Shown piece after piece: positions 9,762 to 17,072 of a stretch of 64,000 nucleotides of DNA (within the stretch, counting starts at the first letter, position 1; every line of letters begins with the position of its first letter). The stretch is from positions 62,001-126,000 of the forward strand of contig JAIMAL010000005.1 in the NCBI GenBank assembly GCA_023511995.1. The letters are read 5' to 3'. The notes under the pieces are model-generated. The model ran no database searches. It was given only the letters and a program-made list of their open reading frames with translations, and had not been told where the DNA came from. The position numbers were made by a program, and so were the translations under genes. The DNA is from Burkholderiales bacterium. GTDB lineage: Bacteria > Pseudomonadota > Gammaproteobacteria > Burkholderiales > Thiobacteraceae.

Positions 9762-9799
9762 TTGCGGGGCACGCCTAAATATTAGATACTGCTGATATT
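9762..9799 (+). promoter_or_regulatory. Candidate promoter with dyad upstream of first SulP gene
   Basis: The 297-base gap 9522-9818 separates divergent genes. Close to the SulP start, an AT-rich patch in otherwise GC-rich DNA holds TTGCGG (9762-9767), 17 bases, then GATACT (9785-9790), a fair sigma-70 match. An imperfect dyad, AATATTAG (9778-9785) with CTGATATT (9792-9799), surrounds the -10 and could be an operator. I saw no TTGACG repeats here, unlike in front of the second SulP gene. Confidence 0.3.
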
Positions 9800-9818
9800 T
9801 TTCCCGCCTCCTCCGCCC

Positions 9819-11618
9819 ATGTCCCGAGTGTCCACCGCCGACCCCGCCTGCAATCTCTGGCTCTACCGTCTTTTCCCCTTCCTGCGCTGGTGGCCGATGG
9901 TGAATCAGGAAACGCTCCGGGCGGACGCCCTGGCGGGACTGACCGGCGCCCTCATCGTGCTGCCCCAGGGGGTGGCCTTCGCCATCATCGCCGGCCTGCC
10001 TCCCCAGTACGGCCTCTACGCCGCCATGGTGCCCGCCATCATCGCCGCCCTCTTCGGCTCCAGCTGGCATCTGGTCTCCGGACCCACCACCGCCATCTCC
10101 ATCGCGGTGTTCGCCTCCGTCGCCCCCCACGCCACCCCAGGCTCCCCCGAGTTCATCTCCCTGGTGCTCACCCTCACCTTCCTCGTCGGCCTCTTCGAGC
10201 TCCTCCTGGGGCTCGCACGCATGGGCACCCTGGTCAACTTCATCTCCCACACCGTGGTCATCGGCTTCACCGCCGGCGCCGCCCTCCTCATCGCCGGCAG
10301 CCAGATCAAACACTTCTTCGGCCTCAACATGCCCCGCGGCCTGCCCCTGCACGAAATCCTCCACCAGCTCGTCCTGCAGGCCGATCACATCAACCCCTAC
10401 GTCACCGCCGTCGGCCTCATCACCCTCGCCGCAGGCATCCTCGTCAAACGCTTCCTGCCCCGCCTGCCCTACATGATCGCCGCCATGATCATCGGCTCCC
10501 TCGCCGCCTTCCTCCTCAACCAACACTTCGGCCCCCAGCATACCGGCATCCAAACCGTCGGCGCCCTGCCCGCCGGCTTGCCACCCCTCTCTTCGCCAGA
10601 CTTCTCCTTCAAGGCCCTGCGCGATATGTTCTTCCCCGCCCTGGTGGTGACCATGCTCGCCCTCACCGAGGCCGTCTCCATCTCCCGCGCCATCGCCGCC
10701 AAGTCCGAACAACGCATCGACGGCAACCAGGAATTCATCGGCCAGGGACTGTCCAACCTCATCGGCAGCTTCTTCTCCAGCTACGCCAGCAGCGGTTCCT
10801 TCAACCGCAGCGGCGTCAATTACGCCTCCGGCGCCCGCACCCCTCTGGCCGCCGTCTTCGCCTCCCTCGCCCTCGTCCTCATCCTCCTCCTCGTCGCCCC
10901 CCTTGCCGCCTACCTGCCCACCGCCGCCATGGCCGGCATCCTCTTCCTGGTCGCCTGGGGACTCATCGACTTCCATCACATCCGCACCATCTGGCATGTC
11001 AGCCGCACCGAGTCCCTCGTCCTCTGGGTCACCCTCATCGGCACCCTCATCGACCTGGAAAAAGGCATCTTCTTCGGCGTCCTCCTCTCCCTCCTCTTCT
11101 ACCTCTCCCGCACCTCCCGCCCCCAGGTGCAGGCCGTCGTCCCCGACCCCGAACCCGGCAGCTATCACTACATCGATGCCAGCGGCCACCCCGAATGCCC
11201 ACAGCTCAAAATGGTCCGCATCAACGGCTCCCTCTTCTTCGGCGCCGTCGATCACGTCCAGCAGCACCTGCACGCCATCGACACCATCCAGCCCACACAA
11301 AAACACGTCCTCATCGTCGCCTCCGGCATCAACTTCATCGACATCGCCGGCGCCGAAATGCTGGCCCACGAAGCACGCCGCCGCAAAACCCTGGGCGGCG
11401 GCCTGTACTTCTACCGCCTCAAGGAGACCGCCCAAAAAACCCTGGAAAAAACCGGCGCCCTCGATCAAATCGGCCGCGAAAACCTCTTCCCCGTCCGCAG
11501 CCGCCCCATCGAAACCCTCTACCCCAAACTCGACCCCGACCTGTGCGCCCGCTGCCGCGCGCGGATTTTCCCCGAATGTCAGGAACGCCTGCCGGACGGA
11601 CGCCCCCGGACCCTTTGA
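9819..11618 (+). CDS. SulP family anion transporter, copy 1
   Basis: A 599-residue inner-membrane transporter of the SulP/SLC26 family, which moves sulfate, bicarbonate or other anions. It has the family N-terminal signature ALAGLTGALIVLPQGVAFA with GLPPQYGLYAA, many hydrophobic helices to about residue 420, and a cytoplasmic STAS domain at roughly 440-560 (VRINGSLFFGAVDH, VLIVASGINFIDIAGAEML). The N-terminus (MSRVSTADPACNLW) and the C-terminal tail differ from copy 2, while residues 17 to about 571 are identical. The tail keeps a CARC-x7-C cysteine trio. Codons end almost always in C. Substrate is not determinable; sulfate export or bicarbonate uptake would both suit a sulfur-oxidising autotroph. 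Confidence 0.9.
   Translation: MSRVSTADPACNLWLYRLFPFLRWWPMVNQETLRADALAGLTGALIVLPQGVAFAIIAGLPPQYGLYAAMVPAIIAALFGSSWHLVSGPTTAISIAVFASVAPHATPGSPEFISLVLTLTFLVGLFELLLGLARMGTLVNFISHTVVIGFTAGAALLIAGSQIKHFFGLNMPRGLPLHEILHQLVLQADHINPYVTAVGLITLAAGILVKRFLPRLPYMIAAMIIGSLAAFLLNQHFGPQHTGIQTVGALPAGLPPLSSPDFSFKALRDMFFPALVVTMLALTEAVSISRAIAAKSEQRIDGNQEFIGQGLSNLIGSFFSSYASSGSFNRSGVNYASGARTPLAAVFASLALVLILLLVAPLAAYLPTAAMAGILFLVAWGLIDFHHIRTIWHVSRTESLVLWVTLIGTLIDLEKGIFFGVLLSLLFYLSRTSRPQVQAVVPDPEPGSYHYIDASGHPECPQLKMVRINGSLFFGAVDHVQQHLHAIDTIQPTQKHVLIVASGINFIDIAGAEMLAHEARRRKTLGGGLYFYRLKETAQKTLEKTGALDQIGRENLFPVRSRPIETLYPKLDPDLCARCRARIFPECQERLPDGRPRTL
9867..11531 (+). repeat. 1665-bp direct repeat, copy 1 (SulP body)
   Basis: This segment is repeated at 15271-16935, offset by 5404 bases. 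The only difference I found is A at 11468 against G at 16872, a silent change in a glutamine codon. Identity stops abruptly inside both genes. Before 9867 the N-terminal codons differ, and after 11531 the tails differ progressively although they remain homologous. This suggests recent gene conversion or recent duplication. Confidence 0.93.
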
Positions 11619-11643
11619 GCCAGCCGGCGAAGTCGGCTAGAAT

Positions 11644-11660
11644 TTGACGTTTTCTTGACA
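11644..11660 (+). promoter_or_regulatory. Two TTGAC repeats spaced 11 bases, upstream of small membrane protein
   Basis: TTGACG at 11644 and TTGACA at 11655 start exactly 11 bases apart, one helical turn. The 16-base block TTGACGTTTTCTTGAC differs at one base from 15182-15197 in front of the second SulP gene. Direct repeats with this period are typical binding sites of OmpR-family regulators, and such a regulator is encoded at 13145-13846. A short AGCCG/CGGCT stem (11622-11638) just upstream may mark the end of the SulP transcript. Confidence 0.55.
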
Positions 11661-11681
11661 TTTTTTCGGGAGCAATCACAA

Positions 11682-12017
11682 ATGGCAGAAGCCAGGACAC
11701 GCTGGACCACGACCCTGCTTTGGGGCGTGGCGGTGGCTCTTCTCTATTGGGCCCTTTTCCATTTCCAGGACGACATCGTCCGCCTTGCCCACACCACCGT
11801 GGATGCCTGCCTGGTGGTGGAAAACGGGAAGGAGCTCTACTACCACAAACCGACCCCGGAAGCCTGCGCCGCCAAGGGCGGTACCCTGATCGAGGGCAAC
11901 TGGCTCAACGTCCTGGTGCCCATCATCGCCGCTTTCGTCCTCTCCTACGTGCACGGCGCCTTCACCGGCATGTTCTGGGATGCCCTGGGCCTCAAGGCCG
12001 CCAACAAGAAGAAATAA
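11682..12017 (+). CDS. Small membrane protein preceding TauE/SafE exporter (unknown)
   Basis: A 111-residue protein that I do not recognise. It has two likely membrane helices (about residues 8-27 and 74-97), a polar loop between them with two cysteines (C43, C62), and a lysine-rich end (AANKKK). The start at 11682 is chosen for the GGGAG site 9 bases upstream. It is 13 bases before the TauE/SafE gene and is surely cotranscribed, so it is probably an accessory subunit or regulator of that exporter. The TTGAC repeat pair lies directly in front. Confidence 0.7.
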   Translation: MAEARTRWTTTLLWGVAVALLYWALFHFQDDIVRLAHTTVDACLVVENGKELYYHKPTPEACAAKGGTLIEGNWLNVLVPIIAAFVLSYVHGAFTGMFWDALGLKAANKKK

Positions 12018-12030
12018 GGGGAACGTCGCC

Positions 12031-13107
12031 ATGGAACTCATTCAATTCATCGACATCGACCTCACCGGTGCCCTGCTGCTGATCCTCATCGGTTTCATCG
12101 GTGGCATGGTGTCGGGCTTCATCGGCTCCGGCGGGGCCTTCGTCCTCACCCCGGCGATGATGACCCTGGGCGCGCCCGGTATCGTGGCCGTCGCCTCCAA
12201 CATCTGCCACAAGTTCCCGAAGGCGCTGGTGGGCGCCATCAAGCGCCACAAGTACGGTCAGGTGGACGTCAAGCTGGGCCTGGTCATGGGGGTGTTCGCC
12301 GAGCTGGGCATGCTCTATGGCAAGCAGGTGATGACCAGCATCAAGGACCGTTTCGGGGCGGTGGGCACCGATCTCTACGTGTCGGTGATCTTCGTCATCG
12401 TGCTCGCCATCGTCGGCGGTTTCGTCTATCGGGATTACCGCAAGCTGAAAAGCCATCCCCATGGTGAGGAACACCGGCTGACGCGGCTCGCCAGGTGGGT
12501 GCAGTCGGTACACATCCCGGGCACGATGGTCTATTTCCCGGGCGCGAAGGCGAAAATCTCGGTCCTCTTCGTCGCCCCCATGGGTTTTGCCACGGGCATG
12601 CTGGCTTCCACCATCGCTGTCGGCGGCTTCATCGGTGTACCCGCCATGATCTACATTTTCGGCGTGCCTGCGCTCATGGCTTCGGCGACCGAACTGGTGA
12701 TCGCCTTCGTCATGGGGCTGGGCGGGACCCTTTTCTACGGCCTGGAGGGCATGGTGGACCTGCGGCTGGCCATGCTCATCCTGTTGGGCTCCTTGTTCGG
12801 CATCCAGATTGGCGCCATCGGCACCACCTATGTGAAGGATTACCAGGTCAAGCTGACCATGGCGGTGATCATGATCACCGTGCTCTTCAGCCGTCTCTTC
12901 TACATCCCGGGCTACCTGTCGCAGCTTGGCCTCATCGAGCCGCTGCCTGCCAGCACGGTAAAGACGCTGAAAATGGCCGGCGACGGGGTGCTGGCCCTGG
13001 CCCTGGTGCTGGGAGCGGTCACCGTGCTGACCGCGCTGATCCGGGGCATGGCGGAACACCGGCGCCAGCACGAGGTCCTGAGCGAGACCCAGGGCATCGC
13101 CCAGTAG
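12031..13107 (+). CDS. TauE/SafE family sulfite/organosulfonate-type exporter
   Basis: A 358-residue membrane protein of the TauE/SafE (DUF81) family, many members of which export sulfite, sulfoacetate or related anions. The start MELIQFIDIDL follows an AAGGGG ribosome site. The two family repeats are visible: GGMVSGFIGSGGAFVLTPAMM near residue 25 and FATGMLASTIAVGGFIGVPAMIY near 200, each opening a set of about four helices. A hydrophilic loop of some 40 residues (DYRKLKSHPHGEEH onward) separates them. Placement between SulP genes and a two-component system suggests anion or sulfur-compound export, perhaps sulfite. Exact substrate unknown. Confidence 0.85.
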   Translation: MELIQFIDIDLTGALLLILIGFIGGMVSGFIGSGGAFVLTPAMMTLGAPGIVAVASNICHKFPKALVGAIKRHKYGQVDVKLGLVMGVFAELGMLYGKQVMTSIKDRFGAVGTDLYVSVIFVIVLAIVGGFVYRDYRKLKSHPHGEEHRLTRLARWVQSVHIPGTMVYFPGAKAKISVLFVAPMGFATGMLASTIAVGGFIGVPAMIYIFGVPALMASATELVIAFVMGLGGTLFYGLEGMVDLRLAMLILLGSLFGIQIGAIGTTYVKDYQVKLTMAVIMITVLFSRLFYIPGYLSQLGLIEPLPASTVKTLKMAGDGVLALALVLGAVTVLTALIRGMAEHRRQHEVLSETQGIAQ

Positions 13108-13144
13108 TCTGTTGAGCGGCGGCGGCAGCGCTACAATAGGGGCG

Positions 13145-13846
13145 ATGCGCCTGCTCATCATCGAAGACAATCCCGATCTCGCCGCCAACCTGCTGGAATT
13201 CCTGGCCGACCGCGGTCATACGGTGGATGTGGCCGGCGATGGACTCACCGGCCTGCATCTGGCCACGGTGAACGACTACGACGCCATCGTCCTCGACCTC
13301 ATGCTGCCGGGTATGGATGGCATCACGCTTTGCCGCAAACTGCGGGAGGAAGCGCAGAAAACCACACCCGTACTCATCGTCACCGCGCGCGATGCGCTGG
13401 ACGACAAAATCGTCGGCCTCGAATCGGGCGCCGATGATTACGTGGTCAAACCCTTCGCCCTGCGCGAAGTGGAAGCCCGGCTGAAGGCGCTGGCACGGCG
13501 TGCGCAGGGTCAGGGACTGCGCACCCGCCTGCAGGTGGGCGACCTGTCCTTCGATACCGACACCCTGAAAATCAGCCGTGGCCAGCGCGCCATCCAGTTG
13601 CCGCCGATTCCCTTGCGGCTTCTGGAAACCCTGATGCGCCATTCGCCGCGGGTACTGAGCCGCAGCGAGCTGGAGCACGCCATCTGGGGCGACACCCCGC
13701 CGGACAGCGATGCCCTGCGGGCCCACATGCATTTGTTGCGGCGGGCGATCGATGCGCCGGGTGAACGGCCCCTCCTGCACACCGTGCGGGGTCTGGGCTA
13801 TCAGTTGGCGGAAGAGGATGCCGCCTCGTCTGCGCCTTCCCCGTAG
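13145..13846 (+). CDS. OmpR-family response regulator
   Basis: A 233-residue two-domain regulator. The receiver domain (1-115) has acidic residues E7/D8, the phosphorylated D51 in VLDLMLPG, T80 and K102 in VVKPF. The C-terminal winged helix (about 130-225) has the typical HLLRRAID and TVRGLGYQL ending. It begins 37 bases after the TauE/SafE stop and overlaps the kinase gene by 29 bases. A TACAAT element at 13132-13137 may give an internal promoter, but the best upstream -35 (TTGAGC) is only 14 bases away. The 11-base-spaced TTGACG repeats upstream of both neighbouring transport units are its most likely targets. Confidence 0.92.
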   Translation: MRLLIIEDNPDLAANLLEFLADRGHTVDVAGDGLTGLHLATVNDYDAIVLDLMLPGMDGITLCRKLREEAQKTTPVLIVTARDALDDKIVGLESGADDYVVKPFALREVEARLKALARRAQGQGLRTRLQVGDLSFDTDTLKISRGQRAIQLPPIPLRLLETLMRHSPRVLSRSELEHAIWGDTPPDSDALRAHMHLLRRAIDAPGERPLLHTVRGLGYQLAEEDAASSAPSP

Positions 13847-15116
13847 CCTGCGGCTGCGCGTTGCCTTCACCTTCGCCTGGTTCGGCGCCCTGGTGAGCCT
13901 GCTGCTCGCCGCCGGGCTGTACGTTTCCGCCCGCGACCTCGGCACCCGCCTGCTGGATGAAACCCTGCGCGCCGAGATGGAGGACTACCTCGCGCGTCGC
14001 GCGCGCAATCCCCATTCCCTGCCCCCGCACACCCTCATGCTGCGGGGCTACGTGCTGGGCCCGGAAGCGAGCCGCGAGATACCGGAAGCGGTGCGCACCC
14101 TGCCCCTGGGCCAGTACAGCATCCCCCTAGAGGGCCGGCCCTACCGCGTCATCGTCGCCGAACGGGCGGGCGTGCGCCACGTCATGATGTTCGACGAAAC
14201 TCCGCACATTCAGCGGGAAAGGCGTTTCCTCTACGTGCTCGCGGCGGGAGTGGCCATCATGACCCTGCTGTCCGCCGCGGGGGGTTACTGGCTGGCCGGC
14301 CGCGTAGTGGCCCCGGTCACGCGACTGGCAAGGGAAATCAGCGAAGCCGACCCCGACGCCCAGGCCCCGGCGCTGGCCAGCCATTTCGGCGATGACGAAG
14401 TGGGCGAGATGGCGCGCGCCTTCGATGCCTACATCGAGCGACTGCGCGCCTTCATCGCCCGCGAACGCGCCTTCACCGCGGACGTGAGTCACGAATTGCG
14501 CACGCCCCTGGCGGTGATCCAGGGCGCCACCGAAGTCCTGCAGGAAGATCCCTCCCTCAACGGCCGGCAGCAGCAGAGGATCGCCCGCATCGCGCGCGCC
14601 AGCCGCGACATGGTGGAACTCATCACCGCCCTGCTGCTGCTCGCGCGCGAGGAAACCGCACGGGCCAACCCGGACGAAAGATGTTCCGTGCGGGAGGTCC
14701 TCACCGAGTGCATCGAGCATCATCGACCCCTCATCGCCGACCGCGCCATTCGCCTCGAACTGGCGCTCGACGCCGATCTTTGGCTGCCCGTCGAACGCAC
14801 CCTGCTGGCCGTGGTCATCGGCAACCTGATCCGCAACGCCTTTACCTATACGCAGGGTGGGACGGTGCGAATCCGCCTGTCCGGCGATCGTCTGGTGGTG
14901 GAGGACACCGGCATCGGCATCCGTGCCGACGAGCTGGCGCGGGTGTTCGAGCGCTACTACCGCGGCGCCGCAAGCAAAGGTGCCGGCATCGGACTTTCCC
15001 TGGTCAAGCGCATCTGCGACCGCCAAGGCTGGTCTATCACCCTCGACAGCGAGGAGGGACGGGGCACCACCGCCCAACTGGTTTTCCGCTCCTCAATCGG
15101 CCCCACCATTGGCTGA
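13818..15116 (+). CDS. Sensor histidine kinase
   Basis: A 432-residue membrane kinase that pairs with the preceding regulator. It has an N-terminal helix (about 14-36), a periplasmic segment of about 100 residues, a second helix (137-160), HAMP-like linker, dimerisation helix with phospho-acceptor H225 in ADVSHELRTP, and an ATPase domain with N box NLIRNAFTY and G boxes DTGIGI and GAGIGLSLVKRI. The start at 13818 lies inside the regulator gene and follows GGAAGAGG. The small periplasmic domain has no fold I can name, so the signal is unknown. An anion such as sulfite or bicarbonate is a reasonable guess from context only. Confidence 0.92.
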   Translation: MPPRLRLPRSLRLRVAFTFAWFGALVSLLLAAGLYVSARDLGTRLLDETLRAEMEDYLARRARNPHSLPPHTLMLRGYVLGPEASREIPEAVRTLPLGQYSIPLEGRPYRVIVAERAGVRHVMMFDETPHIQRERRFLYVLAAGVAIMTLLSAAGGYWLAGRVVAPVTRLAREISEADPDAQAPALASHFGDDEVGEMARAFDAYIERLRAFIARERAFTADVSHELRTPLAVIQGATEVLQEDPSLNGRQQQRIARIARASRDMVELITALLLLAREETARANPDERCSVREVLTECIEHHRPLIADRAIRLELALDADLWLPVERTLLAVVIGNLIRNAFTYTQGGTVRIRLSGDRLVVEDTGIGIRADELARVFERYYRGAASKGAGIGLSLVKRICDRQGWSITLDSEEGRGTTAQLVFRSSIGPTIG

Positions 15117-15159
15117 ATCAACCAGCGCAAGGAAGTCCCCCTCCCTCCTGCTCGCTCCT

Positions 15160-15214
15160 TTGACGCAGCCTTGATGCACCGTTGACGTTTCCTTGACGGG
15201 TGCAGAGCTAGCAT
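15160..15214 (+). promoter_or_regulatory. Four TTGA(C/T)G repeats at 11-base spacing plus -10, second SulP promoter
   Basis: TTGACG at 15160, TTGATG at 15171, TTGACG at 15182 and TTGACG at 15193 start at exact 11-base intervals. After the last repeat a 10-base gap leads to TAGCAT (15209-15214), a possible -10. This geometry, with direct repeats replacing the -35 and ending about 10 bases before the -10, is that of PhoB-type activated promoters. It lies between the kinase stop (15116) and the SulP start (15247) and would leave a leader of about 26 bases. Confidence 0.65.
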
Positions 15215-15246
15215 TGCGGGTTGCTTTTTTTCAAGCCCAGCAGCCC

Positions 15247-17040
15247 ATGCACGCCCAGCCTCTGCTTTATCGTCTTTTCCCCTTCCTGCGCTGGTGGCCG
15301 ATGGTGAATCAGGAAACGCTCCGGGCGGACGCCCTGGCGGGACTGACCGGCGCCCTCATCGTGCTGCCCCAGGGGGTGGCCTTCGCCATCATCGCCGGCC
15401 TGCCTCCCCAGTACGGCCTCTACGCCGCCATGGTGCCCGCCATCATCGCCGCCCTCTTCGGCTCCAGCTGGCATCTGGTCTCCGGACCCACCACCGCCAT
15501 CTCCATCGCGGTGTTCGCCTCCGTCGCCCCCCACGCCACCCCAGGCTCCCCCGAGTTCATCTCCCTGGTGCTCACCCTCACCTTCCTCGTCGGCCTCTTC
15601 GAGCTCCTCCTGGGGCTCGCACGCATGGGCACCCTGGTCAACTTCATCTCCCACACCGTGGTCATCGGCTTCACCGCCGGCGCCGCCCTCCTCATCGCCG
15701 GCAGCCAGATCAAACACTTCTTCGGCCTCAACATGCCCCGCGGCCTGCCCCTGCACGAAATCCTCCACCAGCTCGTCCTGCAGGCCGATCACATCAACCC
15801 CTACGTCACCGCCGTCGGCCTCATCACCCTCGCCGCAGGCATCCTCGTCAAACGCTTCCTGCCCCGCCTGCCCTACATGATCGCCGCCATGATCATCGGC
15901 TCCCTCGCCGCCTTCCTCCTCAACCAACACTTCGGCCCCCAGCATACCGGCATCCAAACCGTCGGCGCCCTGCCCGCCGGCTTGCCACCCCTCTCTTCGC
16001 CAGACTTCTCCTTCAAGGCCCTGCGCGATATGTTCTTCCCCGCCCTGGTGGTGACCATGCTCGCCCTCACCGAGGCCGTCTCCATCTCCCGCGCCATCGC
16101 CGCCAAGTCCGAACAACGCATCGACGGCAACCAGGAATTCATCGGCCAGGGACTGTCCAACCTCATCGGCAGCTTCTTCTCCAGCTACGCCAGCAGCGGT
16201 TCCTTCAACCGCAGCGGCGTCAATTACGCCTCCGGCGCCCGCACCCCTCTGGCCGCCGTCTTCGCCTCCCTCGCCCTCGTCCTCATCCTCCTCCTCGTCG
16301 CCCCCCTTGCCGCCTACCTGCCCACCGCCGCCATGGCCGGCATCCTCTTCCTGGTCGCCTGGGGACTCATCGACTTCCATCACATCCGCACCATCTGGCA
16401 TGTCAGCCGCACCGAGTCCCTCGTCCTCTGGGTCACCCTCATCGGCACCCTCATCGACCTGGAAAAAGGCATCTTCTTCGGCGTCCTCCTCTCCCTCCTC
16501 TTCTACCTCTCCCGCACCTCCCGCCCCCAGGTGCAGGCCGTCGTCCCCGACCCCGAACCCGGCAGCTATCACTACATCGATGCCAGCGGCCACCCCGAAT
16601 GCCCACAGCTCAAAATGGTCCGCATCAACGGCTCCCTCTTCTTCGGCGCCGTCGATCACGTCCAGCAGCACCTGCACGCCATCGACACCATCCAGCCCAC
16701 ACAAAAACACGTCCTCATCGTCGCCTCCGGCATCAACTTCATCGACATCGCCGGCGCCGAAATGCTGGCCCACGAAGCACGCCGCCGCAAAACCCTGGGC
16801 GGCGGCCTGTACTTCTACCGCCTCAAGGAGACCGCCCAAAAAACCCTGGAAAAAACCGGCGCCCTCGATCAGATCGGCCGCGAAAACCTCTTCCCCGTCC
16901 GCAGCCGCCCCATCGAAACCCTCTACCCCAAACTCAACCCCGAACTGTGCGCCCGCTGCGACAAGCGCATTTTCCACGTCTGCCGTCCACAAGCCGCCTC
17001 CAACGAACCGCTGCCCGGTCCTCTGCAGGCGGCCGGCTGA
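15247..17040 (+). CDS. SulP family anion transporter, copy 2
   Basis: A 597-residue SulP/SLC26 transporter whose residues 9 to about 563 are identical to copy 1 at 9819. The same transport domain and STAS domain are therefore present. It differs in a shorter start (MHAQPLL) and in the end, which reads NPELCARCDKRIFHVC and then an alanine/proline-rich tail. The ATG at 15247 is chosen because an upstream TTG (15193) lies inside the repeat operator and before the presumed transcription start. The promoter carries four regulator-type repeats, whereas copy 1 has none. The two copies may thus serve one transport function under different control. A universal-stress-type gene follows after 32 bases. 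Confidence 0.9.
   Translation: MHAQPLLYRLFPFLRWWPMVNQETLRADALAGLTGALIVLPQGVAFAIIAGLPPQYGLYAAMVPAIIAALFGSSWHLVSGPTTAISIAVFASVAPHATPGSPEFISLVLTLTFLVGLFELLLGLARMGTLVNFISHTVVIGFTAGAALLIAGSQIKHFFGLNMPRGLPLHEILHQLVLQADHINPYVTAVGLITLAAGILVKRFLPRLPYMIAAMIIGSLAAFLLNQHFGPQHTGIQTVGALPAGLPPLSSPDFSFKALRDMFFPALVVTMLALTEAVSISRAIAAKSEQRIDGNQEFIGQGLSNLIGSFFSSYASSGSFNRSGVNYASGARTPLAAVFASLALVLILLLVAPLAAYLPTAAMAGILFLVAWGLIDFHHIRTIWHVSRTESLVLWVTLIGTLIDLEKGIFFGVLLSLLFYLSRTSRPQVQAVVPDPEPGSYHYIDASGHPECPQLKMVRINGSLFFGAVDHVQQHLHAIDTIQPTQKHVLIVASGINFIDIAGAEMLAHEARRRKTLGGGLYFYRLKETAQKTLEKTGALDQIGRENLFPVRSRPIETLYPKLNPELCARCDKRIFHVCRPQAASNEPLPGPLQAAG
15271..16935 (+). repeat. 1665-bp direct repeat, copy 2 (SulP body)
   Basis: Second copy of the repeat at 9867-11531, in the same orientation. 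The copies bracket the small membrane protein, TauE/SafE exporter and two-component system. Homologous recombination between them would delete or amplify a 5404-bp unit. No transposase or terminal inverted repeats are seen at the edges, so a mobile element is not the cause. Confidence 0.93.
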
Positions 17041-17072
17041 AGGAGCCGCTGGCAAAGCGCGAAAGGTCACCG

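Noticed and set aside
9204-11468. Long open frame on the minus strand across the first SulP gene (and a similar one at 15208-17070)
   Set aside because: The product is a low-complexity string rich in glycine, aspartate and glutamate. It arises because the SulP codons almost always end in C, which removes stops from the opposite strand. The real gene there is SulP on the plus strand; only the cytochrome end (9204-9521) is genuine.
13112-13137. Promoter TTGAGC ... TACAAT for the response regulator gene
   Set aside because: The spacer is only 14 bases, and the gene is 37 bases after the exporter gene in the same direction, so read-through is the simpler explanation.
9867-16935. Composite transposon formed by the two SulP repeats
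   Set aside because: No transposase, terminal inverted repeats or target duplications are visible; the repeats are parts of coding sequences.
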